Part shown: piece by piece, positions 34,459 to 47,802 of the stretch
Layout of the letters: every line of letters begins with the position of its first letter
How positions within the stretch are numbered: position 1 is the stretch's first letter
Assembly: GCF_964355755.1 (NCBI RefSeq)
Contig: NC_092670.1
Span: 39,915,795-39,979,794, forward strand
Source: Antedon mediterranea
Taxonomy: Eukaryota; Echinodermata; Crinoidea; Comatulida; Antedonidae
DNA: 64,000 bases
Reading direction: 5' to 3'
Position numbers and translations under genes: made by a program
The notes under the pieces: generated by a model
Database searches by the model: none
What the model was told of the DNA's origin: nothing
Seen by the model: only the letters and a program-made list of their open reading frames with translations

Positions 34459-36916
34459 ATGGGGAGACAGAAAAAGATAAAAGCAGTTGATCCATTTGCA
34501 TCAAATACCAGGAAGTCTAGTTTAAACCAGGAGTAAGTTTAGTCGCATTTTATACTAGCCCTACCTCTACACATTTATTATTCCACGACGCATGTTTGAT
34601 ATGAAAAGGTTACTTCTTTATTTAAGTCGTTTCGTCCTACTACTCACGAAACATGCATGACATGAAGAAGCATGGATGTGCCTCACATTGCATGTTTTTA
34701 CATGTTAAAACTTAAGCTAAATTATAATGTTTAGCTTTGAAATGTAATTCAAACAATGAAATTAATTTAGATAATATATTAATACTTGCCTATCTAAACT
34801 AGGCTAGTCTAGGCCTAGCCTACACAGCAGGGAGTTCCCTCCTGTCCACAGAAAGCATGCAAGGACGTGCTGAAATTGTATTGTAGAGGGCGCTATGTTA
34901 GCATAGAATAGAAGTAAATAAAAAATAGGTAACTTATATGCCACAGTATTGTAAGTTAAAGCACTTATTCTTAAATTTCTTTTACTCACCATTACCTAGT
35001 GTTATTTTATGTTTTGAGGGTTTTTTTTCTAGTTCAGGAAAATGGAACAATCCACCAAAAATTAAAGAACAGAAGGCCTCTAAAATGCATCTCCTTATGG
35101 TACAGTCAATGGAAAACATGAAAAAACCCAAAGCAAAGAAAAATCCTGCTGAAAAAGGTAACAAAAAAGAGCAGTCACATTTTACTGTAGAGTAGTAGAA
35201 AAACTGTTAAAGTTAATTTTTGTAGAATTATCAATTTTTTCAATTAAAATACCCCCAAGATAAGGAGAGATAAAATATACTGTCTTCTCGGTCTAACTAA
35301 TGAACTGTAGATTTGGTGTACACATCTAGCTCATGTGCACTTCAAAGAACCTAGTATATCTTTAGAGACCAGTAGGGTGTTACCCCAGTGTATTAGTACA
35401 TCACAGCCACTGATCATAGCTGGGCTCTCTGGAATAGTCTTTGACTGAAGAGGTTACCCAAAATACTTTATCTGTATTGCTGCAATCCGTCTAGCAATGC
35501 TGTTCTTTCTGTCCTAAGAGTATAATATAAATTTGAATTAAATTAATGATTGATTATTTGTATTATAGATGAAAGCAGTTTGCAAAAGAAACTAAAAAAA
35601 CGTACAGGTGAAACGAATGCAAGGTATTTGAGAAGGTTAAATAACGAAGCACATACGTTATTGTTAAACACAAGGATGCAGGAACGAATTAAAGGCAACA
35701 CTGAGTTTCTACCACCAAAGAAAGGAATGAGCGACGCACAAAGAGAGTAAGTGATAAAGTTAAGCTCTGTTCACACTATCAAACTTTTATGTGACCGAGA
35801 GCTTAATAGAGTAAATTGAAATTTAAAATATCTATCTTATTTTCATCATTATTATACAAATAAATGATTTTTAATCATTTAGTAATCATTTTATTTAGAA
35901 GATTGAATAAAAAAAGAGAGAGAATGAGAAAGAAGAAAAAGGACCATGACATTCAACTGAAGGAAAGGGAATTGTTTACAGGTATGGTAGTTTATTGGAG
36001 TAACCATATTTGGTTAATTAACCTGGCTGGCACTTTGTAACCCTGTTGGGCCATAAACAGATGTAACAAGCCTGTAGAATGTATTTTTACAGGGCTTTTC
36101 TTTTTCAAGCGCAAGCAACATATTAGGCCTAACCTAATGGATACAAATAATTTGCCTGCTTGTTGGGTAAGAATGGCCAAACAAATGTCATGAGTTACCA
36201 GCACTTTTGGGCTGGTCTCTAGTTGGAGGGCGCTTGGACACCAGTTGGGTTACATTTTTTGATTTTGTGTATAAATCAGTCTTTTACAACTATTTACTAG
36301 ATCATGTAAAATTTGGTGAGGTAACTACAAAACCTCCAGAATTGTTAGCTAAACCAAGAAACAGTCAAGAAGCAGATTTAAAGGTAAGCTATTAGAATCT
36401 TTTAAATTCTATGTTTTATAATTATTTTCAGCATAATAAGATTTAGTACATTTTGTTTTATGCAGGTCACATAACTACAACTTGTGTATTTTAACATATA
36501 CCTATAAATAGTATTTTAACATTGCCTTTTGATGTATTTTTCTTTGTTGTTTTATTGTCTTAATTTTGCCAAGCAAAATGAATTTCCATTTTAAAGTGGA
36601 CCAATAACATTTCTTGAATCTTATTCTCCAGCCTGGAAGAAGAAATCTACTGTTAAAAAACATTTTATCAAATTCGGATACAAGCTCAAAAGATGAGAAA
36701 GTGAATTCTACTAAGGCAACTTATGTGAAAAGATCTAATGACCAAAGAATAAAACAAACAAAAAAGAGGAAAAATATGTCAGAATCTGAGAAAAGACTGT
36801 TTGATGCCGCACAGACAGAAGCAATTATGGCTTACAGGAAAGTTAAGTTAGCTCAGATAAAAAATTCAAAAAAGGAAAAAGTACAAAAACAAACAAAAGA
36901 TATGGATATATTTTAA
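34459..36916 (+). CDS. CCDC137: Coiled-coil domain-containing protein 137 (275 aa)
   Basis: Six exons (34459-34532, 35033-35157, 35569-35746, 35899-35981, 36301-36383, 36632-36916; sum 828 nt). The protein is Lys/Arg/Glu-rich throughout, with a basic start (MGRQKKIKAVDPF), a conserved motif block (NARYLRRLNNEAHTLL, RLNKKRERMRKKKKD), the family signature DHVKFGEVTTKPPELLAKPR, and a predicted helical C-terminus ending KDMDIF. The family is nucleolar/chromosome-periphery and in mammals is reported as a retinoic-acid-receptor-resistance factor. AATAAA at 37132-37137 is the likely poly(A) signal. It is divergent from OXLD1 and convergent with ERCC6. Confidence 0.88.
35318..35425 (+). repeat. Dispersed repeat, also at 38191-38300
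   Basis: GTACACATCTAGCTCATGTG, AAAGAACCTAGTA and TTACCCCAGTGTA are shared with 38191-38300 in the same orientation. It lies in CCDC137 intron 2; the sister copy is in ERCC6. Confidence 0.75.
35762..35804. mobile_element. MITE remnant, AAGCTCTGTC family
   Basis: AAGCTCTGTTCACACTATCA plus AGAGCTTA after only about 12 bp. It is a minimal deletion derivative in CCDC137 intron 3. Confidence 0.6.
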
Positions 36917-37727
36917 CAGTTACTGTTAAAATAGCTGATTTTTAATTGCACAGGGAAAAGACCACTGCATATATAACTAAATAATAATATGCTTGCCTTC
37001 CAATTGGCATGTCATTGGTTCAAATCTGATCTGGAAGAGGAACATCTCGCTGTTGTTTAATTTCAGAATACATCTACAGTACTTTTGAGATGATTTTTAA
37101 TTGGTCATGTTTGTAATAGTATACATAATACAATAAAAATATATTTGTAGTACAAACTATATGTTGTTACTGGCATTCATTTATTCACACACAAATCAAG
37201 GATAGGACAAATGTGTCATTTTAATAATTTAGTCTAATTGATAGATTTATAAAAATACAAAATCTATAGTTATACCCTTTTCGCACCTACAAAATAAAAC
37301 AAATTGTAACAGGTTTGCAACGTGTGAATACAATTTTGTGGAAAATCTCCCAAGATTTCACAGGTTTTCGGGAGAAAAACACACCGATGAGAGGCCTGTT
37401 CTTTTCTTACGAGATGTCCCGAGTTTGTACTGCGCATGTGTGTTGCCCTGGAATTTAACTGACCAATCACAATACAGATACACTAATAGCCCCTACCAAT
37501 TAATGACAATACTTTCTCCTTAGATTTCTCAGGGTTCATGTATGCGTGTAATAGTCCGAGAGATCAAACATGGTTACAACTTGTAACAATTTACGCAGAT
37601 GTGAAAAAGCCATTAGATAACATGTAATGCATGAATGTGTTGTTTGGAAAATAATGTGCAGTACAGAACATGCTGGTTTGTAATTTTGGTATTGTGCTGC
37701 TCTGTACATTACATTGATTACGTTCTG
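36917..37727. other. Convergent intergenic region between CCDC137 and ERCC6
   Basis: It contains the CCDC137 poly(A) signal (37132), a minus-strand AATAAA for ERCC6 (TTTATT at 37180-37185) and the inverted-repeat element at 37275-37611. No coding exon was seen. Confidence 0.5.
37275..37611. mobile_element. Inverted-repeat DNA element (MITE-like, about 337 bp)
   Basis: The left end CCCTTTTCGCACCTAC resembles the reverse complement of the right end (GGCTTTTTCACATCTGC). Subterminal AAATTGTAAC / GTAACAATTT pairs continue inward. The superfamily is uncertain; clear target duplications were not found. Confidence 0.6.
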
Positions 37728-40700
37728 TTATCTAAAACTTGGTCGCAATTTCCACACAGCTTGCCCGTCAGTTTTTACCAAGTCGCATATTTCACGCAAT
37801 AAAGAGCGGAATACTGCTGAATCCTTTGATGGGATTCTAGTTTGGAACTTTTCTAGGATCTCGCTTGTAGTTGCTTGACCATTACAATTTGCTTGGAATG
37901 AGATAAATGTCTGAAGATCTGCTAAGAGGTCAGATTTTTCATTTGATTGTCCATCGTCTGTAATATTATTACGAGCTTTAATTGTGGATAGTAGTTCTGA
38001 AGATGACGGTAATGCATCGTTAACGCTGGACTTCTTTGTGAAAGTGTGACCAGACATAGCACCATTGAAGAGCTTCTTGGAACCAAATTTAGGTTTAGCT
38101 GCCTGTAAAACCAACATTTCATATATTACTTCAACAACTAAAACAACTGAAGCAACCAACCTTTCTGCTCGGCTAATAGTATTAGTACTGTACACATCTA
38201 GCTCATGTGCACTTAAAAGAACCTAGTACATACATTTTTTAGACGAGTAGGGGTTACCCCAGTGTACTAGTCCACACACCGGTGTACCGTATCACAATGA
38301 GTACTACTACTGTATCTTCTCTGCCATGCCCCTACAATCATGTGGCAACTAGAACTAAAATAGTACTAATAGCACTGTATTTAGTCTTAGTTACAAGTTT
38401 ATTAGTATAATGTATAAATAATGAATTGATCTTACCTGTTTGTTAGCAGTTGATGCTGTACCATTTACTTCAGCAACTTTACTATTTTTCTTCAAACCAA
38501 ATCGTGGTCTGAAATAAAAAATGAAATGTGTGTAAACACAAGCAGAAGTATCTGTGTAAATACTTTATATACACCCTCTCATAACATAATAGGAAGACTT
38601 CACTAACAAATATGACAAAAAAGACCAATATAGATCAAGATTTTGCCCTTTAACGTAAAATGCGTGTTAAATAACAGATTCAAATTGTACTAACTTGTCA
38701 ATCCTGCCAGATAAACCCAGGGTTCCAGTCCAAGTTGGAATGCCAGAGGCTGCTGGCATGCAGCGGCGTCGAGACTTCTTCAACGCATTGGCAGCCTCTT
38801 TGGCTACACGCTCAGCTTCCTGCTCAACTAGTACATAATCTGGGTTTGAAGACTCCATGATTATGTCATGCTTCATTGCACTCTGTACACCTGTGTATGT
38901 AAATACAAACAAGTTTAACAAGGCATTATTAAGTAAGGAGAAATGAATACATTATTATTATTATTTATTCAGGCAAAGATACATTTTTTACAAAGTATAA
39001 AAAAAATCAACAAATTAAACAACGCAAGGAGAAATATAAAATCATAGTTACTAGCTGCCAGGAAAGCAGCCTAAGCCACTGTCACCAATTAGGTGTGTAC
39101 CACTCTGAACAATCATTTTATAGTAACAGCATATAAAAATGTGTTCCTTACCATTTTTCTTAAATAACTTCTGCAGTACATAATCATCTTGTTTTGCCGA
39201 GTTCATTTGGTCCTCTTGGGGTTTAAATATACTATGACGGGACAAGTGAGCAATCTCTTTTCCTTCCAAACCTACAAATAATTTATTATTGATTTAATCA
39301 ATGTTATTATGGTTTTAGATGATTAGATAAAATGTTGTGTAGTTATTGAAATACTTAAGGTATTTTGAAATAAAATTGTATTCAATTTTTAGAAAATGAC
39401 TTCAAAAGTCCTACATGCGTTTTTAACTTTCTTCTTTTTATTCTTCTTCTTTAACACCTTTTCTTTTTTCGATTCATTTTGTAGCTTAAGAAGTTTCTTC
39501 TTTAGTTTCTCGATCTTTTTCTTTTCTCTAGCTTTCCACTCTTTCATTTCATCTGTTGTACTAGCGGATGCTTTAGAACTGCTCTCCTTATCGCTACACA
39601 CGTTTGTATTGTCTTGGTCTGCAAGTACTTTTTCCGTTTCGAAAGTAGAAACGGTTGTATTACTTTTAGAATCGTCTTTGATTTCATAAGGTCTGTCTTT
39701 GTTAGTCTGGCTTGGTTCCAATGTGCTATTGATAATTGAGGTATTATTTGTTGGCAGTGCTGAAGATGTATGACTATCTAATTGTGTCATAGATAAATTC
39801 ACTTGTTTGTTCTCTTCTTCTTTTTCTTTCGATGGTTCGCTTTTTTTGGTTGGAATGTTCACATTACCTGAGTTTGTAGTAGTACTACGCTTTGAGGTAG
39901 TTGCTGTAGTTTGTAACTTTTCAAACGTTCTATTTAGTACAGATTCACGTTTTACTGGGCTGGATTCTGTAGCAGATTTCTTAGCAGGAGATCTAGATTT
40001 AATGTTAGCTCCAGTTCCAGCAAACAACGCATTAGTTTCATTACCATGAATATTATCTTCCGATCCCAGTGAGAAAAGTTCAAACAGGTCATTCGACTTG
40101 AAGAATCTACGTTGCTTTGGATCTTTCAAGACACGATTTGTCAAAAACTGCTTGAAAATTTGCCTGATGGAAATAAACAAAGATAAATAGTGGTTTCTGG
40201 TACATTTATTTGCATTGTTACTAAATTCAGAGCTTTAACGATAACTACTGTAACAACATTTTAATTTCTTTACCTGTGGTATATTTTTTCTTCAATCGTT
40301 CCAGTCGTAAGCAATCGATAAACAGTTACTTGTCTGTTCTGACCAATTCTCCATGCTCTTTCTCTGGCTTGAGAATCTGTGCTTGGATTCCAATCAGGAT
40401 CAAAGATGATGATGCGATTGGCCCCAGTCAGATTTACACCAATTCCTCCAACTCTTGTTGTTAATAGGAACAAGAATATGGATGGATCCTATATAGAAAC
40501 ATGAAGAGGAGAAGCAATGATATAAAGGCAAATTTAATGATCAGCTTCGGCTGGATGGACCACCTTCAAAAAATATTGTTGAAATGCTACTGGATCTTTT
40601 TCCCTACCTGATTTAACCTAATCAATTATGTTTCTTCATTTGTTGTTCAACATCAGAGGAAATCAGTAAAACGATTCTAATTATTTTTTTACCTCATTAA

Positions 40701-43700
40701 ACTTGTTAATAGCAGGTTGCCTTGACGATATTCCTGTGGTACCATCCATCCTCATGTATTTGTACTTATCTCTCACAAAATACTCTAGAATATCCAACAT
40801 CTAAAACAGAAAATGACCTAATCAACTGACTTAATTAAATAATTAATTAACAAAGTTTACATAATTGTTAAAGAGAGAAGAATTTTGGCTTTCTGACTCC
40901 TTTTAGGAGTATGCATAAACAACTTATCCAGGGCAGTCCAGGGTTGTTTTCAATAACATGCCACTGTCTGGCTTTCTGTCTCCTTTTTAGGAAGGAGTAT
41001 GTGGGTAAACAACTTATTCAGGGTGGTGTGGTTCCTAGGAATATAATTATTACCTGTTTGCTTTGTGAGAAGAGCAACACTTTATGGTTCTGTTCCTTCC
41101 AAATCTTGAGTAGTGACTCAATGACAATCATCTTGCCTGATCTCTTCCAGTAACCATACTGATATGATTCGTCACATGATTTATCTTCAACATTTGGATC
41201 TCTGGGACCACCGGTTGACAAGTCTGGATGGTTACTTATTTTTCGGAGAGTAATTAAGCCAGGAAATACCTTTTTAAAATAATCATTTGTAAAAGAATAC
41301 AATATTGATTTCTTCAGATTTCCAGTACCAGTAATTGCCTTACAATCTATAGTCTTACCTGATAGTCTCTGTTCAGAATCATCTGGCATTCCTTTGATTT
41401 GAGATATTCTTCATAGGTAGCTCTTTGCTCCTGTGTCAGACGGCAGAATAGAACCTGCTCATTTTTCGGAGGAAGCTGCATGCTTTTCTTGACGTCATTT
41501 TTCATTCTGCGCAGAAGATAAGGATTTATGGTGTCTCGAAGAACACAGGCACATTTATAAGCCGTTTGAACCTACAAAGAAAAAGTATTCTTGTCATTTC
41601 AGATTGTAGTGTTTATTTTTTTATTTATTCAATATTTCCATAGCCTCCTTACAAAGCCACAGGAAACATATAACAAATATGATTGTACTGTTTAAAATGT
41701 TTATTTATCTATATATACCAGTATCGTATTATAGCAGGGTTTAATTATGGTCAGCAAACTGTTCTATAAGTTACCTGGACAGCCGTGGCATTGGCGTAGC
41801 CTCCCATTGTTATGGGGATTGAAAACTGCTGCATGAAATCTGGTAACGTTCCAAGTTTACCCGGAAATACAAAATCTATTAGAGACCAGAGTTCCTTGAG
41901 GTTGTTTTGTACTGGGGAACCAGAGAGAATCAAACGGTGGCATGTTCGGAACTTTTAAAAGAGAGACAGAATTATTAGTTAAATAATGTAAGCATTCCAT
42001 AACTGAAAAACTTCAGAACTGTAAGATCAATTGGCATAAAATTGTGTGTTATCAGTTTTCATACTACATTTATGAATTTATGAACATATAAAATATTAGA
42101 AACTGTTTAAAAATTATAAAATTATTATTAAAATCGTACTTGTGACACTGACCTGTTTACAGACAACTGTGACCTCAGCGTTAGGGTTGCGTATCATGTG
42201 ACCCTCATCAAGAATAACATAATGCCATTGATACTTTAGTAAATAATCTTGATTAAGTCTAGCACCAGAATATGATGTTATTAGAACTCCATGAGATTGG
42301 AATATATCTTGCACTAAAGTAGCCTACACAACAAAAATAGACAAGAACTATGATTTATATAAGTCAAAGATGCTCTCCAGCCACCCTGAGATGAGTAGTA
42401 GTAATCAGTACAGTAATGTTTATTTTAATTCATTTATGTAATTTTTAATTTCTATGGACCAGAGATTCCGAAATAAAAGATTGAGTGAATGAATGGATTC
42501 TTTATATTGGACTCAAAACGATAATTACAGTACAGTCAACTCTCCCAATACCGGACACATTTAACTTGGCCAAATATGTCTGGTTTTCCAGGAAAATCTG
42601 GTATTCAGAATATGTTTTTAATGTTAAAAAGGAATTGGGACCTTTTGGACCTCACCAACAATTATTGGGAGATTTTCCGGTTTTCAGAGTGTCTGGTATT
42701 GGGAGAATTGACTGTATTGGTTAAACTCCAAATATGTCACAGGAATAGAATTCCTAAACATATTTGTATGACAAAAAGTCTGGTTGGTTACCTTAGATCC
42801 ATGGTATGATCCAGAATCATGTAGAATGGCAACTCTGAACTGAGGCCACCAAATGTGAAATTCTTTCAACCACTGATGCATGACGGTTGCAGGGCTGATT
42901 ATCAGAACAGGCCCTAGTCCTTTATAGCTGCAAAGAAATATCCCGTAAAAAATAAATTTAAAAAATTCATGCGATGTTGTCATTTGTATTAAACTCTACA
43001 CCAGAAATGTTATTAACAGGATGATGAATTTATTTACCTGGAAGACTTATTGAAAAGTTTACTGTACTTAAGTCCAGATAAGAAAGCGATAATCTGGATT
43101 GTTTTTCCTAAGCCCATTTCATCACCAACAATTCCACCACATTCCTGTTGATGTAACTCCCAAAGCCACTTCACTCCTGTCTGTTGATATCTAAACAAAA
43201 TCAATATTTGCAACATTTGTTTAAAGATGTATTGTCCCACTGAAAAAATAATTGTTTTGTGGAATATGACATTTTAATGTCATATGATAGTTATCCACTT
43301 TGTAATTTAAAGAAAAAATAGTAAACTTGGCTGCCAGCCAATGGATTTTTGTTTGAATTTAACAATTTATTATGTCATTAAAAGTGAAAACATTATTTTT
43401 ACCATTTTTTTTCTACGAAAGTGAATAACTTTTCTTTATTAAAGCTGCAAAATGGCCTATTAAAAGTCTGATTTATTAATTTTTATTTTTCATGTTTTTG
43501 GGGGTTTTATAGTCAGTTGATCAATTGTGTAATTGCAAAAGTTTTGTACAAACAAATTAATGGTAACGTTATGCTATTTAATACCTGTACAGTTTCTTCC
43601 AAACTCTCTGTGGTAATTGCCATCCTCCATCAAACTCAACATCCTCCTCATCTGGATCACTATCCGACTCTCCATTTTCAATTCTTGCCTGCTTTTCTTT

Positions 43701-46389
43701 AAGTCTTGCCATTTTGTTTTCTCTGGACAAATTATGTATATTTTGAATTAGAGATTAAATATTAGGAGAACTGTATAAATGTTACATGCAATTGTACATT
43801 GTTTTATGCTTTATCAGCAATATATTATTTTTCTTTTTTTGTATGTTATTTTTTTTAAAACTCTGCAGACTTAGCTTTAGATCATTTTCACATACCTCAG
43901 CCGTTTATAAAAGGATTCCTTGTTTCCGTCGTCGACAGTTTTCTGATTGATCTTTGACCTTTTTTCTTGTTTTTTTCTAGATCCATGTTTTTTGTTTTTA
44001 TTATATTTCATCCATAATGTAGGTTTCTTTAACTTTTGTTTTGCAACAGATGTTTCACTTAAATAATACATTTCTGAAAGGAATTTAAGAATTGAACAAA
44101 TTATAGTTTCATAGTGTTCATTTTTCTAAAGATATGTCTACACTATCAAACTTTATGTGATAAAAAATTTGACATCACACTTTTTTTATCAAACTAGATT
44201 GATAGTGTAGACAGAGCTTTACTTTTCTTCTATTTGTGATTAAACATTGTATCTTTTGATATACCTTATGTACTAAGTATAGTATTTATTAACATGTTGA
44301 TAACAAATGTATAAATCTACAGAATGTGGTGTGTTCCAGTTTTTGATGCGCCTTTTTTCATAAGCTTATATCATAAAATAACATGAAGAAAAAATGCTAA
44401 CCATTATCAGAAGACTTCCAATCATCTGGTTCAGGATTGTAATCGTCATCGCTAAATTCAACTCCGCTAATTTCCGAGTCACTTTGATAAGTAGGTCGCA
44501 TGTCTTTTGATTGTTTTCTCTCCATTGTTAAACTACTGTTTGATTCCATCACAACTATTTCATCTTCAGAGCTGACAGGATAAATGTTATTATCACCTTC
44601 TTCTGTCTTGTTTTTCTCTTTTTCTATATTACATTCATCCAAAGCATCTTTTAATCTCTTTTTGAGAACTTTCTGATCTTTATTTCCTTTTCTCTTGACT
44701 CCCTTTTTTCTTCCATGTAGATGTTTCCGCTTAGATGCTAATTCAGCTTGTTCAAGCATGTACTTTTCAAAGTCTGTCATAGGGGCAGTTTGTTCTGGTG
44801 GTTTTAACGTAGTACCAAATGGAGTCATCTCTCCAAGACGAATTAATCTCTCTTCTTCTGTCTCTTTATCACAAGTACTTGATTTTGGATCCGTTAATAA
44901 GCTTTTTAAGATATTAAAACTTTCATCTGAAGGAGAAAATCTAATATAATTTAGCTACAGGGTTCAATCCTGACCTAGTGCCATGGAATCTTTCTACTCC
45001 ATTACCTAAGCCTCACACGAGACTTGTTTATAAGCTTAGCAACATAACTATTAAGGTTACGAACTCCCTACAAATTTCATTGAAAGTTGTTTATTGAGGT
45101 TACGAAGCCAAACAATGTAAGCTACAAAGCCAACAACGTAGCCTACATTCTATCTACGAAGCTACTTTGTAGGAAAAATTGCAGTATTTTCTTTCTGTAC
45201 TGTAGTTTATAATCTGTAATTGGTGAGTGTCCTGTAATATTGCAGTCACGAGATTCACAATAAACCTAACTTAAGACATCATGACAATTTTGAACAAGTT
45301 TTGAAGCATACTGTACCATTGTCAGTATCAGCATCTTGTATCGAGTCATCTTGAAATCCATCTGGTGAGCCACTTAATGTTGACAAAAGAAACCGATGTT
45401 TTGATCGTAACTTTTTCAGCTGTTTGTTCTGAAATCAAACCCACATTCAACATTAATAAAACTTGCATAATACTTCGTAACATAATTTTTTTCAGACTTG
45501 AATAGATACTATAGTTTGTCATACCTTTAACTCTTTCTGACTTTTAATAGACATACGTTTTCTGTGTGCATCTTTATTCCCAATGTTATTTCCACTTGGA
45601 AGAACAATTGTTCGAATAACCTTATCCATGTGATTTATTTCTGCTTTTGTTGACCTGAAAAATATATGTTTATAAGTTATTTTTTACCAGGAAATAGCGA
45701 GTTAAAAATAAAATATTTTAATGCATCTAATAAATTGAATAAAGTTTGTTTAAAAATGCACCTGATTTCATTTAGTACAGAATTCAGCTCCTTTTCAGCT
45801 TGTTTCTTTGCTTGTTTTTCTTGTTCAGCATTGATAGCACTGTCAACTTGTTGTATAATACCTTGTTCAAGCTCTTGCTGGTCGTATACACTAAATAAGC
45901 CAAGTTCTTTAAGTTCAGCAGCTTGTTCTGATTTGGGAACTGATTTGATTTGGCTGCTGTCAACATGAAACAAATTGACCTTTCCTTTACTTGGACCTGC
46001 TTCATTGTCATCTATGAATGAAAAAAAATAAAGTACTGTATTAACTATTATTACTTAATTAATATTTTAAAATAACTGAAAAATATAAAGATAAGATAAA
46101 GATCTGTTAAGTTACTGTAAGCTGAAGAGTTATATTTAAGTTATATATTGTGTGAAATTTTTCTCTTCTTTTATCTTATTAGAATAGAATAGAAATATTG
46201 ATAATTATAATAGGCCTACACTACACAACTTTTTGTTTTATATTGATAATTTGATTTACTTATTTAATAATAATAATATTAAATTCTACCTTTCCCTTTT
46301 TCTTCATCGACCACATCTCCGGTTGTAGTAAAGCTGGGCTCCATAAAGCTGGTAGTAGGCCTAGCTGATGAATTATTTTCAGTAGACAT
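37728..46389 (-). CDS. ERCC6: DNA excision repair protein ERCC-6 (CSB), SNF2 ATPase, 1444 aa
   Basis: Twenty exons join in frame (sum 4335 nt): 46290-46389, 45762-46011, 45525-45654, 45317-45428, 44402-44926, 43896-44073, 43585-43722, 43038-43190, 42792-42927, 42153-42323, 41775-41951, 41359-41571, 41054-41270, 40694-40800, 40274-40488, 39415-40163, 39152-39271, 38695-38890, 38436-38508, 37728-38102. Human CSB is 1493 aa. It is a nuclear SWI2/SNF2 translocase that recognises stalled RNA polymerase II and starts transcription-coupled repair. Seen: helicase motif I DEMGLGKT (about residue 501), motif II DEGH (about 613), motif [12 protein letters not shown], and motifs [21 protein letters not shown] ... 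[11 protein letters not shown]. The acidic and Lys-rich N-terminal region and the C-terminal winged-helix-like end ([18 protein letters not shown] ... WKLRPSFR) are also family-typical. The exon 16 donor (GCAT|GTAGGA) is the weakest splice call. Confidence 0.95.
40895..41035. repeat. 85-bp tandem duplication in ERCC6 intron 13
   Basis: TGGCTTTCTGACTCCTTTTA ... AAACAACTTATCCAGGGCAG is repeated as TGGCTTTCTGTCTCCTTTTT ... AAACAACTTATTCAGGGTGG. Confidence 0.7.
42357..42487 (+). repeat. Dispersed repeat, partner of 26105-26250
   Basis: It shares AAGTCAAAGATGCTCTCCAG and CTATGGACCAGAGATTC with the copy in the SMB-EGF gene. It lies in ERCC6 intron 9. Confidence 0.75.
42531..42718. mobile_element. 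MITE with ACAGTCAACTCTCCCAATAC ends (pogo/Tigger-like)
   Basis: The left end ACAGTCAACTCTCCCAATAC faces GTATTGGGAGAATTGACTGT at the right: 20-bp terminal inverted repeats with one mismatch, TA at both edges. A related internal fragment (GTCCGGTTTTCCAG) occurs near 1795. It lies in ERCC6 intron 9. Confidence 0.8.
44128..44220. mobile_element. MITE, AAGCTCTGTC family, core-deleted
   Basis: It lies in ERCC6 intron 5: GTCTACACTATCAAACTTTA at the left, GATTGATAGTGTAGACAGAG at the right, with a short TGACATCACAC core. Confidence 0.8.
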
Positions 46390-47802
46390 CTTAGTAGTAT
46401 ATCAAAACTGTAGAAGCAGGCAATTACGACTCGTTGTAGATGGGCCTAGGCCTAGCACATCACCCTCCGGCCGGTCAGCCGCAAATCGTTCTTACTCGAG
46501 GTTACGTAACATCACGGACATACCTGTTTGGCAATAATGTCTAGCTTAATAATACAACATCTCAAAATCCAGGCTGATTTAAGCTTTTTTGTCAACCAAT
46601 CATTTAAAATAGCCCACTTTTCTGTAAAGTAGGATTTTCCTTTCGATATTTACCTACACACTTACTCAAAATATATAAATATTTTCATTTGTTTCAGACA
46701 AACAAAATAGCAAGCATCATCTTTTTTAATAACAAAAAGCCACACTTCGACCAAGTGAGGTCAAAGGGTACCTAGTGAAGCAAAACGTATGAGTGACGTT
46801 GCACATGATGTGGTGATGTTCCCCCTCGGCGTGGTAGAAACAAAACAAAATAGTACTAAACTTATACAAATTGCATAGGCCTAGATAAATATAAAAATGA
46901 AAAATTAACATTTTTTACATTTAATAGGGAATACTGTAAAAATTATTCCTAATTTGTCAACAAATCAAAGAGAAATTTGATTTTAAAATTGGATATATGA
47001 GTATTGATATTTGTATTACAATATGTGTAAAATGGCTTCAAAAAGATCGCCATCACCCTTCTTCACACCATCGGGCTCGCTCTTCCTTTCTCTGCTTGGC
47101 CTGCTTACCACGTGGTAGGTTAATGAAGGGTTAAGAATGAATTTGATTAGTTTTTGACTTTTGAATGTTATTTATGTACATTATAATAATAAATAATTTG
47201 TATATAATATATATTTTATGTTGTGTTGGGTTTCATTTTTTCTTATTAAGAATAAAGTCCTAAAAATACAGTACACATTTACCGTCATATAGGCCTAGCC
47301 TAGGCCTGCCCTTAGAAATATGATTAGGCCTAGGGTAGGCTAATAGCTAAGCAAACTCAATTAAAGGCTTAGCGTGTGGGCTGCGAACGCGATATGTAAT
47401 TTTAGTTCGCAACTCTTAACTTTTTATACCAGTCACATTAGATTCGACTTAATTAAGCCGAGTAATCTCACACAGACTGGAAGGAAGGAAGGAAGGAAGG
47501 AATCGATAAATAGACGATTTTCATGCTTCGGAAGCCATCTGATCTATCTTGCAGATATGAAAAACAGTCATCCTCATAACCAAACAAAAAATAACATTTT
47601 CAGAGTATTTCAGGACACCATGTCACACCAATTTAAAAAAGCATACATGAACGGAAAGGTTGTATGAGAAAAAAAAATTCTGTTTTCACCGCTTAAAATC
47701 CACCAAAAAAACATATACCCGGTATGTGTAAGCATGGACTACACTGCGGAAAAACGGTGGTGACAAATGCCTATGCTTAGATAAAAATTAAAATTATTTT
47801 AT
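46390..47802. other. ERCC6 5' flank and intergenic region
   Basis: No gene was supported. There are AGGCCTA-rich stretches near 46440 and 47290, and a GGAA tetranucleotide repeat at about 47480-47500. Confidence 0.45.

Noticed and set aside
39396-40049. Plus-strand Phe/Ser-rich frames
   Set aside because: Antisense shadows of the Lys/Ser-rich ERCC6 exon 16.
47041-47126. Short plus-strand frame MASKRSPSPFFTPSGS
   Set aside because: Twenty-eight codons, no splice context or homology.
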